This document shows positions 19,238-26,251 of a stretch of DNA of 43,710 bases, piece by piece. This DNA comes from a virus. Every line of letters begins with the position of its first letter. Within the stretch, counting starts at the first letter, position 1. The notes under the pieces are model-generated. The model did no database searches, was not told the origin of the DNA, and saw only the letters and a list, made by a program, of their open reading frames with translations. The position numbers and the translations under genes are program-made. The stretch covers positions 1-43,710 of the IMG/VR virus record IMGVR_UViG_3300030118_003960; one strand, 5' to 3'.

Positions 19238-19410
19238 TTTTTTTTAATCTTTCCATAAATGGTCATTAAACCAATTATTATAGCAATTGATAAAGATGTA
19301 AATGTTAGTAATGGATTAAAATAATTAGTATAGCTTATTATTGTAGATAAACAAGTCCAGCTAACACCTATTTCTGGGTTGTTTGCTAAAACTCTTAACG
19401 TGTCTTTCAT
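19234..19410 (-). CDS. Small membrane protein, holin candidate
   Basis: This is a 58-residue protein. After about 14 N-terminal residues comes a long hydrophobic region (about residues 15-52) that could form one or two membrane helices, and it ends with a basic KIKKN tail. ATG 19410 overlaps the TGA of the MscS-like gene and has an AAGGAG site. Size, topology and position in the late block suggest a holin, but small hydrophobic phage proteins are easily over-called. The endolysin gene lies 11 kb upstream, not next to it. Confidence 0.6.
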   Translation of the reverse strand: MKDTLRVLANNPEIGVSWTCLSTIISYTNYFNPLLTFTSLSIAIIIGLMTIYGKIKKN

Positions 19411-19772
19411 TCATTCTCCTTGCAGTCGTCCCATTTTTTTAAGTCCAGCATTGGCAAAGGCTTTTCTATCATATGGTCTTTTAATTTATCATTTTGTATT
19501 GCAACTTTATTTCCACCTTTTATATAAGGTTTTCCATCTGTGCATCCTACTTCATATACAAAAAGTATTGTTTTCCAAAATCCTACTCTTACTACACGAG
19601 CAGGCCTATTATCAAATATTATTACATCATCAGTATTTAAATCATCTCCAGCAAAGACTTTTATTGCCTCTATTGTTGATTCAATTGTCTTTCTTCCAAT
19701 TAAGAACACAAAAGCTATAGCAGCCATCCAGCCATATTCGCCAATTAAATTTTCTATAACTTCTTGTTCCAT
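19407..19772 (-). CDS. MscS-like membrane protein (one TM helix plus beta domain)
   Basis: This is a 121-residue protein. Residues about 13-35 form a membrane helix (GWMAAIAFVFLIG). Residues about 45-100 closely follow the MscS beta-domain pattern: an acidic entry (DDVIIFD), a VVRVGFWKT strand like the 'V-x-IGLR-x-T' of MscS, and VAIQNDKL, matching the 'V-x-IPN-x-x-L' signature. Bacterial MscS is about 286 residues with three helices, so this is a minimal version. It lies between the phosphoesterase and two tiny membrane proteins. A role in osmotic control, membrane permeability or lysis timing is possible but is inference. Confidence 0.65.
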   Translation of the reverse strand: MEQEVIENLIGEYGWMAAIAFVFLIGRKTIESTIEAIKVFAGDDLNTDDVIIFDNRPARVVRVGFWKTILFVYEVGCTDGKPYIKGGNKVAIQNDKLKDHMIEKPLPMLDLKKWDDCKENE

Positions 19773-19785
19773 AAATCTCCATATA

Positions 19786-20565
19786 TTAACCCTCTATGAG
19801 ATTTCCCCATAAAGTTGTTTTTCCTTTTATAATTTCTACAACTTGTACATTAAAATTACCATTTTTAAAAAAATCTACTATAGCAAATGCATGATTCCAA
19901 TTTGTCAATCTACCGCCAAGCCAATCTTCATCAGCTTCTATATCTTTTAAACAACCTAAACTCCAAGCGCTAATTGTACCACCTCTATTAGTTTTAGTAT
20001 GCCTTTGCAAATCATGCGTATGTCCATACATAATACTTTCGCCATAAACATCCAAATGTTTAAATGAGTGATATTTTGATACAAATTTTCCATGTGTAAA
20101 ATTAAGTTTACCTATTTTTAAATTATCTTTTTTATTGTAAGGATGAAATTTATAACCTCTTTCTTTAAGTTTTAATGCTTGTTCTGTTTTATAGTGTTCT
20201 AAATAAGGATACCTAACTACAAATTTATCAAGCCAAACTTCATGATTACCTTGAACAAAATGTCTTTTTTTACATTTAACTTTATCTAAAGATTTGTCAA
20301 TTATATCCATTCCTTTATTAACCGCTTTTACATCTTTATTTAACAATGGTATTAAATCCTCCATTGGTTTAGCATTTCTACCTTTCCAATAATGAGTACT
20401 AAAATATTCCCATTCACCTGTATCTCCTAAATCAATATACATTGTAGGTTTTACAATTTCAATAGCTTGACATACTACATTAATTGCTTTTTTATCATGT
20501 ATAGGAAAATGTTTATCAGGAGTTACTATTGCTCTATCAACAATGTTGTTTTGCAATTTCGCCAT
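19786..20565 (-). CDS. Calcineurin-like metallophosphoesterase
   Basis: This is a 259-residue protein with the full metallophosphoesterase motif set: D17-x-H19 (PDKHFP), GD with D48 (YIDLGD), GNHE with N107/H108, H158 (FTHGK), and GHTH with H182/H184. These are the ligands for a two-metal phosphoesterase site. The substrate cannot be read from sequence; nucleic acid, nucleotide or protein phosphoesters are all possible. It is encoded among tail-adaptor and membrane genes of the late block and has an AAGAGG ribosome site. Similar enzymes occur in many marine phages. Confidence 0.85.
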   Translation of the reverse strand: MAKLQNNIVDRAIVTPDKHFPIHDKKAINVVCQAIEIVKPTMYIDLGDTGEWEYFSTHYWKGRNAKPMEDLIPLLNKDVKAVNKGMDIIDKSLDKVKCKKRHFVQGNHEVWLDKFVVRYPYLEHYKTEQALKLKERGYKFHPYNKKDNLKIGKLNFTHGKFVSKYHSFKHLDVYGESIMYGHTHDLQRHTKTNRGGTISAWSLGCLKDIEADEDWLGGRLTNWNHAFAIVDFFKNGNFNVQVVEIIKGKTTLWGNLIEG

Positions 20566-20590
20566 AATTACCTCTTTTTATTTCAAAAAA

Positions 20591-20770
20591 CTATTTTTTC
20601 TTAGCTAATTGTGCATCTGCTTTTTCATCATCTAAACCATCATACACCATGCTAAGTGCTTCTTCAAATGCTTTTAATTTACCAAGAGTTGTAAAATACA
20701 CTTGAAAAGCTTGCCTTTCTTGCTGTTTAAGTTCTTCAATCTTTTCTTCTAAAGATTTAGCATTACTCAT
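20591..20770 (-). CDS. Small coiled-coil protein
   Basis: This is a 59-residue, highly charged helix (SLEEKIEELKQQERQAFQ...), followed by an acidic stretch and a KKK end. It has a good AGAGGATAAT ribosome site before ATG 20770 and fits between the tail-adaptor and phosphoesterase genes. Similar small coiled-coil proteins accompany tail adaptors in marine phages. It might be a chaperone-like or virion-associated protein, but the function is unknown. Confidence 0.6.
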   Translation of the reverse strand: MSNAKSLEEKIEELKQQERQAFQVYFTTLGKLKAFEEALSMVYDGLDDEKADAQLAKKK

Positions 20771-20788
20771 ATTATCCTCTTTTTTTTA

Positions 20789-21421
20789 TTATAATCTAGG
20801 AACAGACAGTACTCTTACTGCTGACCTTCTACTTCTAAACTTTTTAACTTTTGCTTCATACATTTTTCTAAAATAATTTGCAAATTGAAAATCTTCATCA
20901 TTTTCATATAGTCTAGCTTTTACATAACAAACAACAGCATTATGTAATGCACTATCTAATCCTAAATCACTTTGTAAATTATTACCTGTTGCTGTAGCTT
21001 CTTCGTATTTAGAGTGATATGTTATTCTTATTCCATTATCAACAAACAATGATGAAAAAGTTCCTGTTTCATTTGTAGCTGAACTACTAGATGAACGTGT
21101 CATTGTAAAAGTATTTACATTTGTTACAGTAACAGATTGACTAGCTAAATTATCATCATTAAAATTTGTTGTACCAGATATACTTACTCTATCTCCTGTA
21201 ACAAGACCGTGGTCTGCGCTGCATGTAAATGTTATTGTAGTACCTGAACAATCTGCATCACTTATTGTACCGCTTAAATTACCAGCTCCTTGAAATGTAT
21301 CATACTTATCAGATGTGCTATTATCTGTTGATGTAGTATCTTGACATAATATTGCAAGCCTATTATCATCATTATAATAAACAAAATAATCATTAGGGTA
21401 TGTTCTTTTATTTGTTGCCAT
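20789..21421 (-). CDS. Putative head-tail connector or tail adaptor with inserted Ig-like domain
   Basis: This is a 210-residue protein. The N- and C-terminal parts (ending FRKMYEAKVKKFRSRRSAV) match the helical connector type found after the capsid genes of short-tailed marine phages. Residues about 50-120 (HGLVTGDRVSISGTTNFN) form a beta unit of the kind often inserted in virion proteins. Its position after another adaptor and before the tail proteins supports a head-tail joining role. No direct family match can be verified here. Confidence 0.6.
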   Translation of the reverse strand: MATNKRTYPNDYFVYYNDDNRLAILCQDTTSTDNSTSDKYDTFQGAGNLSGTISDADCSGTTITFTCSADHGLVTGDRVSISGTTNFNDDNLASQSVTVTNVNTFTMTRSSSSSATNETGTFSSLFVDNGIRITYHSKYEEATATGNNLQSDLGLDSALHNAVVCYVKARLYENDEDFQFANYFRKMYEAKVKKFRSRRSAVRVLSVPRL

Positions 21422-21430
21422 AATACATCC

Positions 21431-21784
21431 TTACGTTAATGAGTCATCTGCGCCACTAGAATCTGTAAATGTTTCAGCAGTTGAATTAGAATCTGTATCA
21501 GCTTTTAATATTTTATGTGGGTCAGCTAATTTAGGTATCATTACATATCTACCATTTGAATCTAATACTTCAACTCTAAGTATATCAATCATATCATCAG
21601 ATAATGTATACCATCTTTGTTTTGTTTTTAAATCAGTTGTGACTTCTTTTGTATAATGTTGTTTTTTTTCTGATATATCAAGTAATGCATCATTAATTAA
21701 TCTTAGCATATAAGAATCAGAACCTGCACCTACAGATTCATTTACATCATCAATAATATCTTGAACTGTTAAACTTTTTGCCAT
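21431..21784 (-). CDS. Putative head-tail adaptor
   Basis: This is a 117-residue protein: a helical N-terminus (TVQDIIDDVNESVGAGSD...) and then KQRWYTLSDDMIDILRVEVLD, the 'Y-x-LP-x-D-x-x-x-I' pattern typical of gp6-like adaptors that dock on the portal. The Ser/Thr/Asp-rich C-terminus looks disordered. It is encoded between a zinc ribbon and the second connector, as expected for head completion genes. Confidence 0.65.
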   Translation of the reverse strand: MAKSLTVQDIIDDVNESVGAGSDSYMLRLINDALLDISEKKQHYTKEVTTDLKTKQRWYTLSDDMIDILRVEVLDSNGRYVMIPKLADPHKILKADTDSNSTAETFTDSSGADDSLT

Positions 21785-21786
21785 AA

Positions 21787-21990
21787 TTATTTATTCCTGT
21801 CTGCAATATCTTGCTCTATTGTTGTTTGACTAAACTCTACTTTTGTTTGACCGCTCCAAGTATTTCTCATATTAATATAATCTGATATATTTCCAGATGT
21901 ACCAAATACATTACCACATACACATTCTTTTATGGTATCTTTAGGTACTTCGGTTCTTCTTGAACATTTATGGCAGTAGTATATTCTCAT
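21787..21990 (-). CDS. Small zinc-ribbon protein
   Basis: This is a 67-residue protein with an N-terminal four-Cys site: CHKC at residues 6-9 and CVCG near residue 23. This is a typical zinc ribbon. The remainder is polar and ends DIADRNK. ATG 21990 overlaps the previous TGA. The partner is unknown; its location suggests involvement in head completion or in regulation during virion assembly. Confidence 0.7.
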   Translation of the reverse strand: MRIYYCHKCSRRTEVPKDTIKECVCGNVFGTSGNISDYINMRNTWSGQTKVEFSQTTIEQDIADRNK

Positions 21991-22457
21991 TTTTTATTTT
22001 TACTATGTGTAAATCCTTTTTTCTTTAATTCTAAATGTTTAGCATATGTATTAGCTTTTACAACTTTTCCATCTTTATACATAGAATGAGGTTTAAATGT
22101 TTTACCACCTTCTTTCATATACCCCATTTTATTTCTAACATCTTGAGGTAGTTTAGATAATCCAGGATTTTTATTTGAATCTACAGGTTTTAATGCTTTG
22201 CCACCATCTTCATATTTTTTCATTTTACCACCATACATCATCATAGGTCTTTCCATTCCCATCATAGGTTTTTCCATTCCTATCATACTGTATCCAGTTT
22301 TACCACCACCTGCATATTCTTTAACGCTTCTTTTTGAACCGTCTTTTTCAGGATAAATCATTTTATTTTTAACTCTTGAATATTTACTGTTTTTATTTTT
22401 TTTACTTTCTTCATATCTTTTATTTCTATCAGCTTGTAGTTCTTTAGGTTTTCTCAT
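21987..22457 (-). CDS. Lys/Gly-rich basic virion-region protein with GGK repeats
   Basis: This is a 156-residue, very basic, Met-rich protein. Short GG-K units recur (AGGGKTGYS, YGGKMKKYEDGGKAL, EGGKTFKP), as does a ME(K/R)PMMG repeat. Such GGK proteins occur next to capsid genes in marine phages, and their function is unproven. Charge and location fit a DNA- or capsid-associated packaged protein. TAATG overlap with the upstream basic protein suggests coordinated expression. Confidence 0.65.
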   Translation of the reverse strand: MRKPKELQADRNKRYEESKKNKNSKYSRVKNKMIYPEKDGSKRSVKEYAGGGKTGYSMIGMEKPMMGMERPMMMYGGKMKKYEDGGKALKPVDSNKNPGLSKLPQDVRNKMGYMKEGGKTFKPHSMYKDGKVVKANTYAKHLELKKKGFTHSKNKK

Positions 22458-23104
22458 TATTTTTTGCTCCTATTTCTTGCATCAGTTATTGGATAATTGT
22501 AATTATTTTCATTCGGTAATTTACCATTTTCATTTATATATTCCAAAACTGGTTCTGTTTTTTTGTTTACTGATTTCTTTTTTATTATATATTCGCCACC
22601 TTCAACTTCAATTGGTATTCCACCTTTTTCATGTGATGGCCCTTTTAACTTGCCACCTATTTCATAAACACCTTTGCTTCTCATTGATTTTTTTAAAGAA
22701 TCAGAGTATTTTGCTTTTACATTTCCTGATTTAGTGGCTTGTCTTTTCTTTTTATTTTCAGCAGCTTTTTGTCCTGGTGACATTGCATCTCTTACTTTTT
22801 TAGGTAAATATCTATCACCTTTTTTCCCTGATACATTATCCCAATCTTCTCCTGTCCATTGGTCTAAAGAGCGTTGAGATTCTGCTTTGCCACCACTTTT
22901 ATACTTAGGCATAACTTTTCCACCTTCTTCTTTATAACCACCACCAGCAGATTTGTAAGCTTTTGCAAGCATTTGTGCTTTACGCGCACTCCAAACTCCA
23001 GGAGGCCCACCTTTTGAACCAGCTTTAATTCTTTGGAATATACGTTTACGCATTCCTGGTTTTGTATAATTACCTGCTTTATTTACTGTGCTTTTTTTAG
23101 ACAT
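22457..23104 (-). CDS. Basic protein with DUF5872-like domain and GGK repeats
   Basis: This is a 215-residue, strongly basic protein. Residues about 17-50 (RIKAGSKGGPPGVWSARKAQ) match the pattern I know as DUF5872, a small motif found in phage and large-virus proteins. The middle has GGK units. Residues about 155-180 contain HEKGGIPIEVEGGEYII, a 'GGI-EVEGGE' motif common in phage virion proteins. It may be packaged with DNA or help capsid maturation, which is inference. The ribosome site is weak. Confidence 0.65.
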   Translation of the reverse strand: MSKKSTVNKAGNYTKPGMRKRIFQRIKAGSKGGPPGVWSARKAQMLAKAYKSAGGGYKEEGGKVMPKYKSGGKAESQRSLDQWTGEDWDNVSGKKGDRYLPKKVRDAMSPGQKAAENKKKRQATKSGNVKAKYSDSLKKSMRSKGVYEIGGKLKGPSHEKGGIPIEVEGGEYIIKKKSVNKKTEPVLEYINENGKLPNENNYNYPITDARNRSKK

Positions 23105-23106
23105 TA

Positions 23107-23616
23107 TTATAAATACTCAATATGAAAAATTAACTCTAAATCATCTGCAACAAAAGTTGGTGTTCCTGCTTGTATTACTCCACTTACAAAGCAACTTGTA
23201 CTTCCTGGAGATGCTTGTAATAAAATAGGTGGTAATCCGTGTACAGTTCCATCTGATGTTGAATAATCTGTTACTCTAGCCATTTGGAAATTATCAAAAT
23301 TTTCTGTATCACCTGTAGATTCATCTAAAAATAAAAAACCTGTTGGCTTTGCAGCAATTATATCATCATCTGATATATTAGCAGTTGCATTTATAGTTCC
23401 TAAAGTTACCGCATTTTCTGTAAATAATATTTCATACTTACAAGCATTAGCTGTTTTGTTAAATGTATACATAGCAATTAATCTTGAACAACCACCCCTA
23501 TAGGCTACTGCATTTGGTATTTCTGTACCATTAAACAAAACATCGCCTGTTCCATAAGCATCAGTACTTAATTCTGGTGTAACTCTTATTATATTTCCTC
23601 CTGGGAATTTCCCCAT
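23107..23616 (-). CDS. Putative capsid decoration or minor virion protein
   Basis: This is a 169-residue, beta-rich, acidic protein with no enzymatic motif. It follows the capsid and another decoration-type gene, has an AAGGAG site, and is preceded by a structured 90-base gap. Composition and place fit a decoration or head-surface protein. The exact role is unknown. Confidence 0.6.
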   Translation of the reverse strand: MGKFPGGNIIRVTPELSTDAYGTGDVLFNGTEIPNAVAYRGGCSRLIAMYTFNKTANACKYEILFTENAVTLGTINATANISDDDIIAAKPTGFLFLDESTGDTENFDNFQMARVTDYSTSDGTVHGLPPILLQASPGSTSCFVSGVIQAGTPTFVADDLELIFHIEYL

Positions 23617-23657
23617 TTTTTTCTCCTTATTTTAAAAATTAAATTTGAAGTAGATTC

Positions 23658-23725
23658 GGAGGCCACCCTTTATACGATAACCTCCATAGTTCTACAAAAC
23701 TATTAATCCTTATTGATTCGGATTA
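23658..23725 (-). promoter_or_regulatory. Three successive hairpins between two virion genes
   Basis: Read on the minus strand, three stems follow each other: TAATCC/GGATTA (23703-23725, spanning the upstream stop), ATAGTT/AACTAT (23686-23703), and GGAGG/CCTCC with an 18-base loop (23658-23685). None ends in a U-run, so a simple intrinsic terminator is unlikely. They may stabilise or process the late mRNA, or mark a regulated junction. I checked for a tRNA and did not find one. Confidence 0.4.
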
Positions 23726-24163
23726 TGATGTTTGGATACCATTGTTAATACTACTAAACGCAGTAAACACATATTCGTCTCCATAATACATTATTTCAAC
23801 AACATCGCCTCTTTCAGCAGTTGTGTCAAGAATAATATTAGAAACTTGTGTTCCTGCTGTAGAATTAGCAGCATCACCACCAGCATCTTTATTAACACCA
23901 CTTAGTATAGCACTTCCTGCTGCAATTGTAATATCTGCTGTAGGAGTTTCTTCCCATACAATAAATTTACAATTCCAACCTACTTTATTTTCAGTTGCAG
24001 GAGGTAATGTTATTTCGTAAGCTCCACCTGATGACTCACACATAAACACTTTTCCACTATCAGAAAGATTTAATGTTTTTGCCGCAGATACAAGCTCTAC
24101 ATCTTTAACATCGTGTACTTTACCATAACTATTACTATTTGAGTTTAATACATCACTTCTCAT
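23723..24163 (-). CDS. Putative head decoration protein
   Basis: This is a 146-residue protein. An in-frame ATG at 24193 exists, but it lies inside the capsid gene. The start chosen is ATG 24163, with a GGAGGG site that falls at the end of the capsid gene. The sequence is beta-rich, with a C-terminal half (GGAYEITLPPA) like a surface domain common in marine-phage head proteins. Encoded directly after the capsid protein, it is a good candidate for a decoration protein. Confidence 0.6.
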   Translation of the reverse strand: MRSDVLNSNSNSYGKVHDVKDVELVSAAKTLNLSDSGKVFMCESSGGAYEITLPPATENKVGWNCKFIVWEETPTADITIAAGSAILSGVNKDAGGDAANSTAGTQVSNIILDTTAERGDVVEIMYYGDEYVFTAFSSINNGIQTS

Positions 24164-24164
24164 T

Positions 24165-25511
24165 TTACACGCCCTCCAAGTTAATAAGTGCATGAGTTTC
24201 AGGAAGACTTATTTCAAGACCTGCTTCTGTAAGAATCATATCTTTTCTTAAATCTTCATCAGCTTGTTGCACATTTGTTGTTATTGAAGTATCACGATTT
24301 ATTCCATTTCCAACAAGAGGTCTATAAGCAACGTGGTCAAGGTCAACCATCATCATAAATCCAGCAGAAAAACCTCTGAATAATGATTCAGCAACCAATG
24401 TTACATCACCATGGATTGTTTGAACTTTATTAACTAAATGTCCAAATGCACCCTGACTTGCTGGGAAGTTATAACGAGATTCACCTGCTAAACTACCATT
24501 AATAAAGTCACTAGCACCTAGTTTGTTGAAATGAGATATTACTGGTCTTGAAGCTAAAGCTAATTTAGCTCTTCCACCACCTCTAGCAGGGTCAAATATT
24601 ACTTCAAAATCAGAAAGCATATCATCATAAGTCCATTCTGATGCTTCATTTGATTTATAATATGGAAGACCTGAATTGTAAGATAGTTGAGAACCATTGT
24701 TTACGACTTGAGCATAACCATTTTTAATAGTTGAACCAACAATACCATCAGTATATTGAATACCACCTGAAGTACCTTTTTGACCAAATAACATTGCTCT
24801 TTCAATATCTACTTTATGCTCTCTTAATTTAAGATTCCAAATTCTTTGGAACTCATCAGCATAACCTCTGTAGATTGTTGCTCTTGCAGTATTAGTCATT
24901 TCACAAGCAGTTTTAAAGATTTGAGTATAACCTAAATCATGGTCAAGCTCTTGTGAAAATACATCTGGCGCACCTGAACCTTGTTCAAATGATGTACCAA
25001 TAACTGTACATTTTGAGTCATCAGCTAATGCTAATGTAGTTGAACCAACATGTGATATTGCAGTCACACTACAAGTAGTTTGACCACTTACTGAATTATC
25101 AACTGTATTAATTCTAACATTTGCAGTTGTTGGAACAGAATTACCGTCAACATCTCCAATTGCTACAACCATACCAGGTATTAACCAATCAACACTTGCA
25201 GCTCCTGCTGTATCAAAAACTACACTATCATTACTTCCTTCAGCAACTAAAGTTATACCACCTTTTAATAAAAAACTTCTATCGGTCATATGAATTTTAG
25301 TCCTGTCTTCCAAAAATCTGAATTGTGAATCAGATGTTGGAACTTTTGCCACTTTAGACAGATATACAAAAAATGGAGATTCCTCAGGACTTAAATCAGC
25401 GACTCTATCACTAAAATCATATAAACGTCTTGACGCATTTGATAATGATAATGCTGTTTGCGACCCAGGAGTTCCAAACTTAACCTGTCCAGAATTATAT
25501 TTCTCTGACAT
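24165..25511 (-). CDS. Major capsid protein (HK97 fold, SU10-like)
   Basis: This is a 448-residue protein. The N-terminal DLSPEESPFFVYLSKVAK segment and the later EFQRIWNLKLREHKVDIERA helix match the pattern of the SU10-like capsid family, which adopts the HK97 fold. It is rich in beta and Gly as expected, has an AAAGGAG site, and lies immediately after the scaffold gene. It would form the icosahedral shell. The family assignment is by motif and order. Confidence 0.85.
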   Translation of the reverse strand: MSEKYNSGQVKFGTPGSQTALSLSNASRRLYDFSDRVADLSPEESPFFVYLSKVAKVPTSDSQFRFLEDRTKIHMTDRSFLLKGGITLVAEGSNDSVVFDTAGAASVDWLIPGMVVAIGDVDGNSVPTTANVRINTVDNSVSGQTTCSVTAISHVGSTTLALADDSKCTVIGTSFEQGSGAPDVFSQELDHDLGYTQIFKTACEMTNTARATIYRGYADEFQRIWNLKLREHKVDIERAMLFGQKGTSGGIQYTDGIVGSTIKNGYAQVVNNGSQLSYNSGLPYYKSNEASEWTYDDMLSDFEVIFDPARGGGRAKLALASRPVISHFNKLGASDFINGSLAGESRYNFPASQGAFGHLVNKVQTIHGDVTLVAESLFRGFSAGFMMMVDLDHVAYRPLVGNGINRDTSITTNVQQADEDLRKDMILTEAGLEISLPETHALINLEGV

Positions 25512-25527
25512 TTTACTTCTCCTTTAA

Positions 25528-26250
25528 TTACAATACATTACTTCGACTACCAGCTTTCACAATACCTTCCCATACAGAATCTTTTTCATCTTTTTTAATC
25601 GGTTGCTCACCTGATAAAATACCAGCTTGTTGAGGAACTGATTGATTTTGACGAATAGCATCTAATGGGTTTTCGTTACTTGCTTCGGTCTTATCTTGCG
25701 TTACAGCTTGCCACATGTTGATAGCGCCATCAATGCCATATTCTGCAGGATTTTTACTAGCAAAATCCATAAATGAATTAATTTGCTCTTGATTTAATCC
25801 TCTGTTAGAAAGTTCAGTTTGAAGTTTAGACATACCAACTTCTTTTTTAACTTCACTTACTTGGCTTTGAACACGTTTTTCAACTTCAGCATCTTGTAAC
25901 TGTTGTCGATATTTAAACGACACAGACGATGGGTCATTAAAGGCTTCCCAAGGGTCAAACTCATCCTTAGATAATTCAATTTTTTCAGTTTGTGCAGTTG
26001 GTTGACCACCCTGAACCATACCAGTAATGGTATTTACTATATCAGGTCTTGATTCCAACATTTTACCAATCTGTTCATATTGTTTTAACTTTTGGTTTTC
26101 AGCATGTAGTTTATCTTTTTCTGATTGAAAATACTTAGCTTGAGATTCCCAATCATTATTAGATTCTTGCTGTTGAGTTGCTTCATCTTGCCCTACATTA
26201 TCAGTAACTTGACCTTCTTCAAGATTGTTATTTTCTAATGCGTTATCCAT
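25528..26250 (-). CDS. Scaffolding protein
   Basis: This is a 240-residue protein from ATG 26250. The longer frame from 26337 runs into the portal gene, while ATG 26250 has an AAGGAGAATAAA site and abuts the portal stop. The protein is Gln/Glu/Asn rich with a predicted coiled coil (about residues 30-65), an acidic unstructured N-terminus and a basic C-terminus. This is the usual makeup of internal scaffolds that direct capsid assembly and then leave. It sits between portal and capsid genes. Confidence 0.8.
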   Translation of the reverse strand: MDNALENNNLEEGQVTDNVGQDEATQQQESNNDWESQAKYFQSEKDKLHAENQKLKQYEQIGKMLESRPDIVNTITGMVQGGQPTAQTEKIELSKDEFDPWEAFNDPSSVSFKYRQQLQDAEVEKRVQSQVSEVKKEVGMSKLQTELSNRGLNQEQINSFMDFASKNPAEYGIDGAINMWQAVTQDKTEASNENPLDAIRQNQSVPQQAGILSGEQPIKKDEKDSVWEGIVKAGSRSNVL

Positions 26251-26251
26251 T

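Noticed and set aside
23640-23722. Possible tRNA-like element in the hairpin-rich gap
   Set aside because: No T-loop, acceptor stem or anticodon arm could be fitted on either strand.
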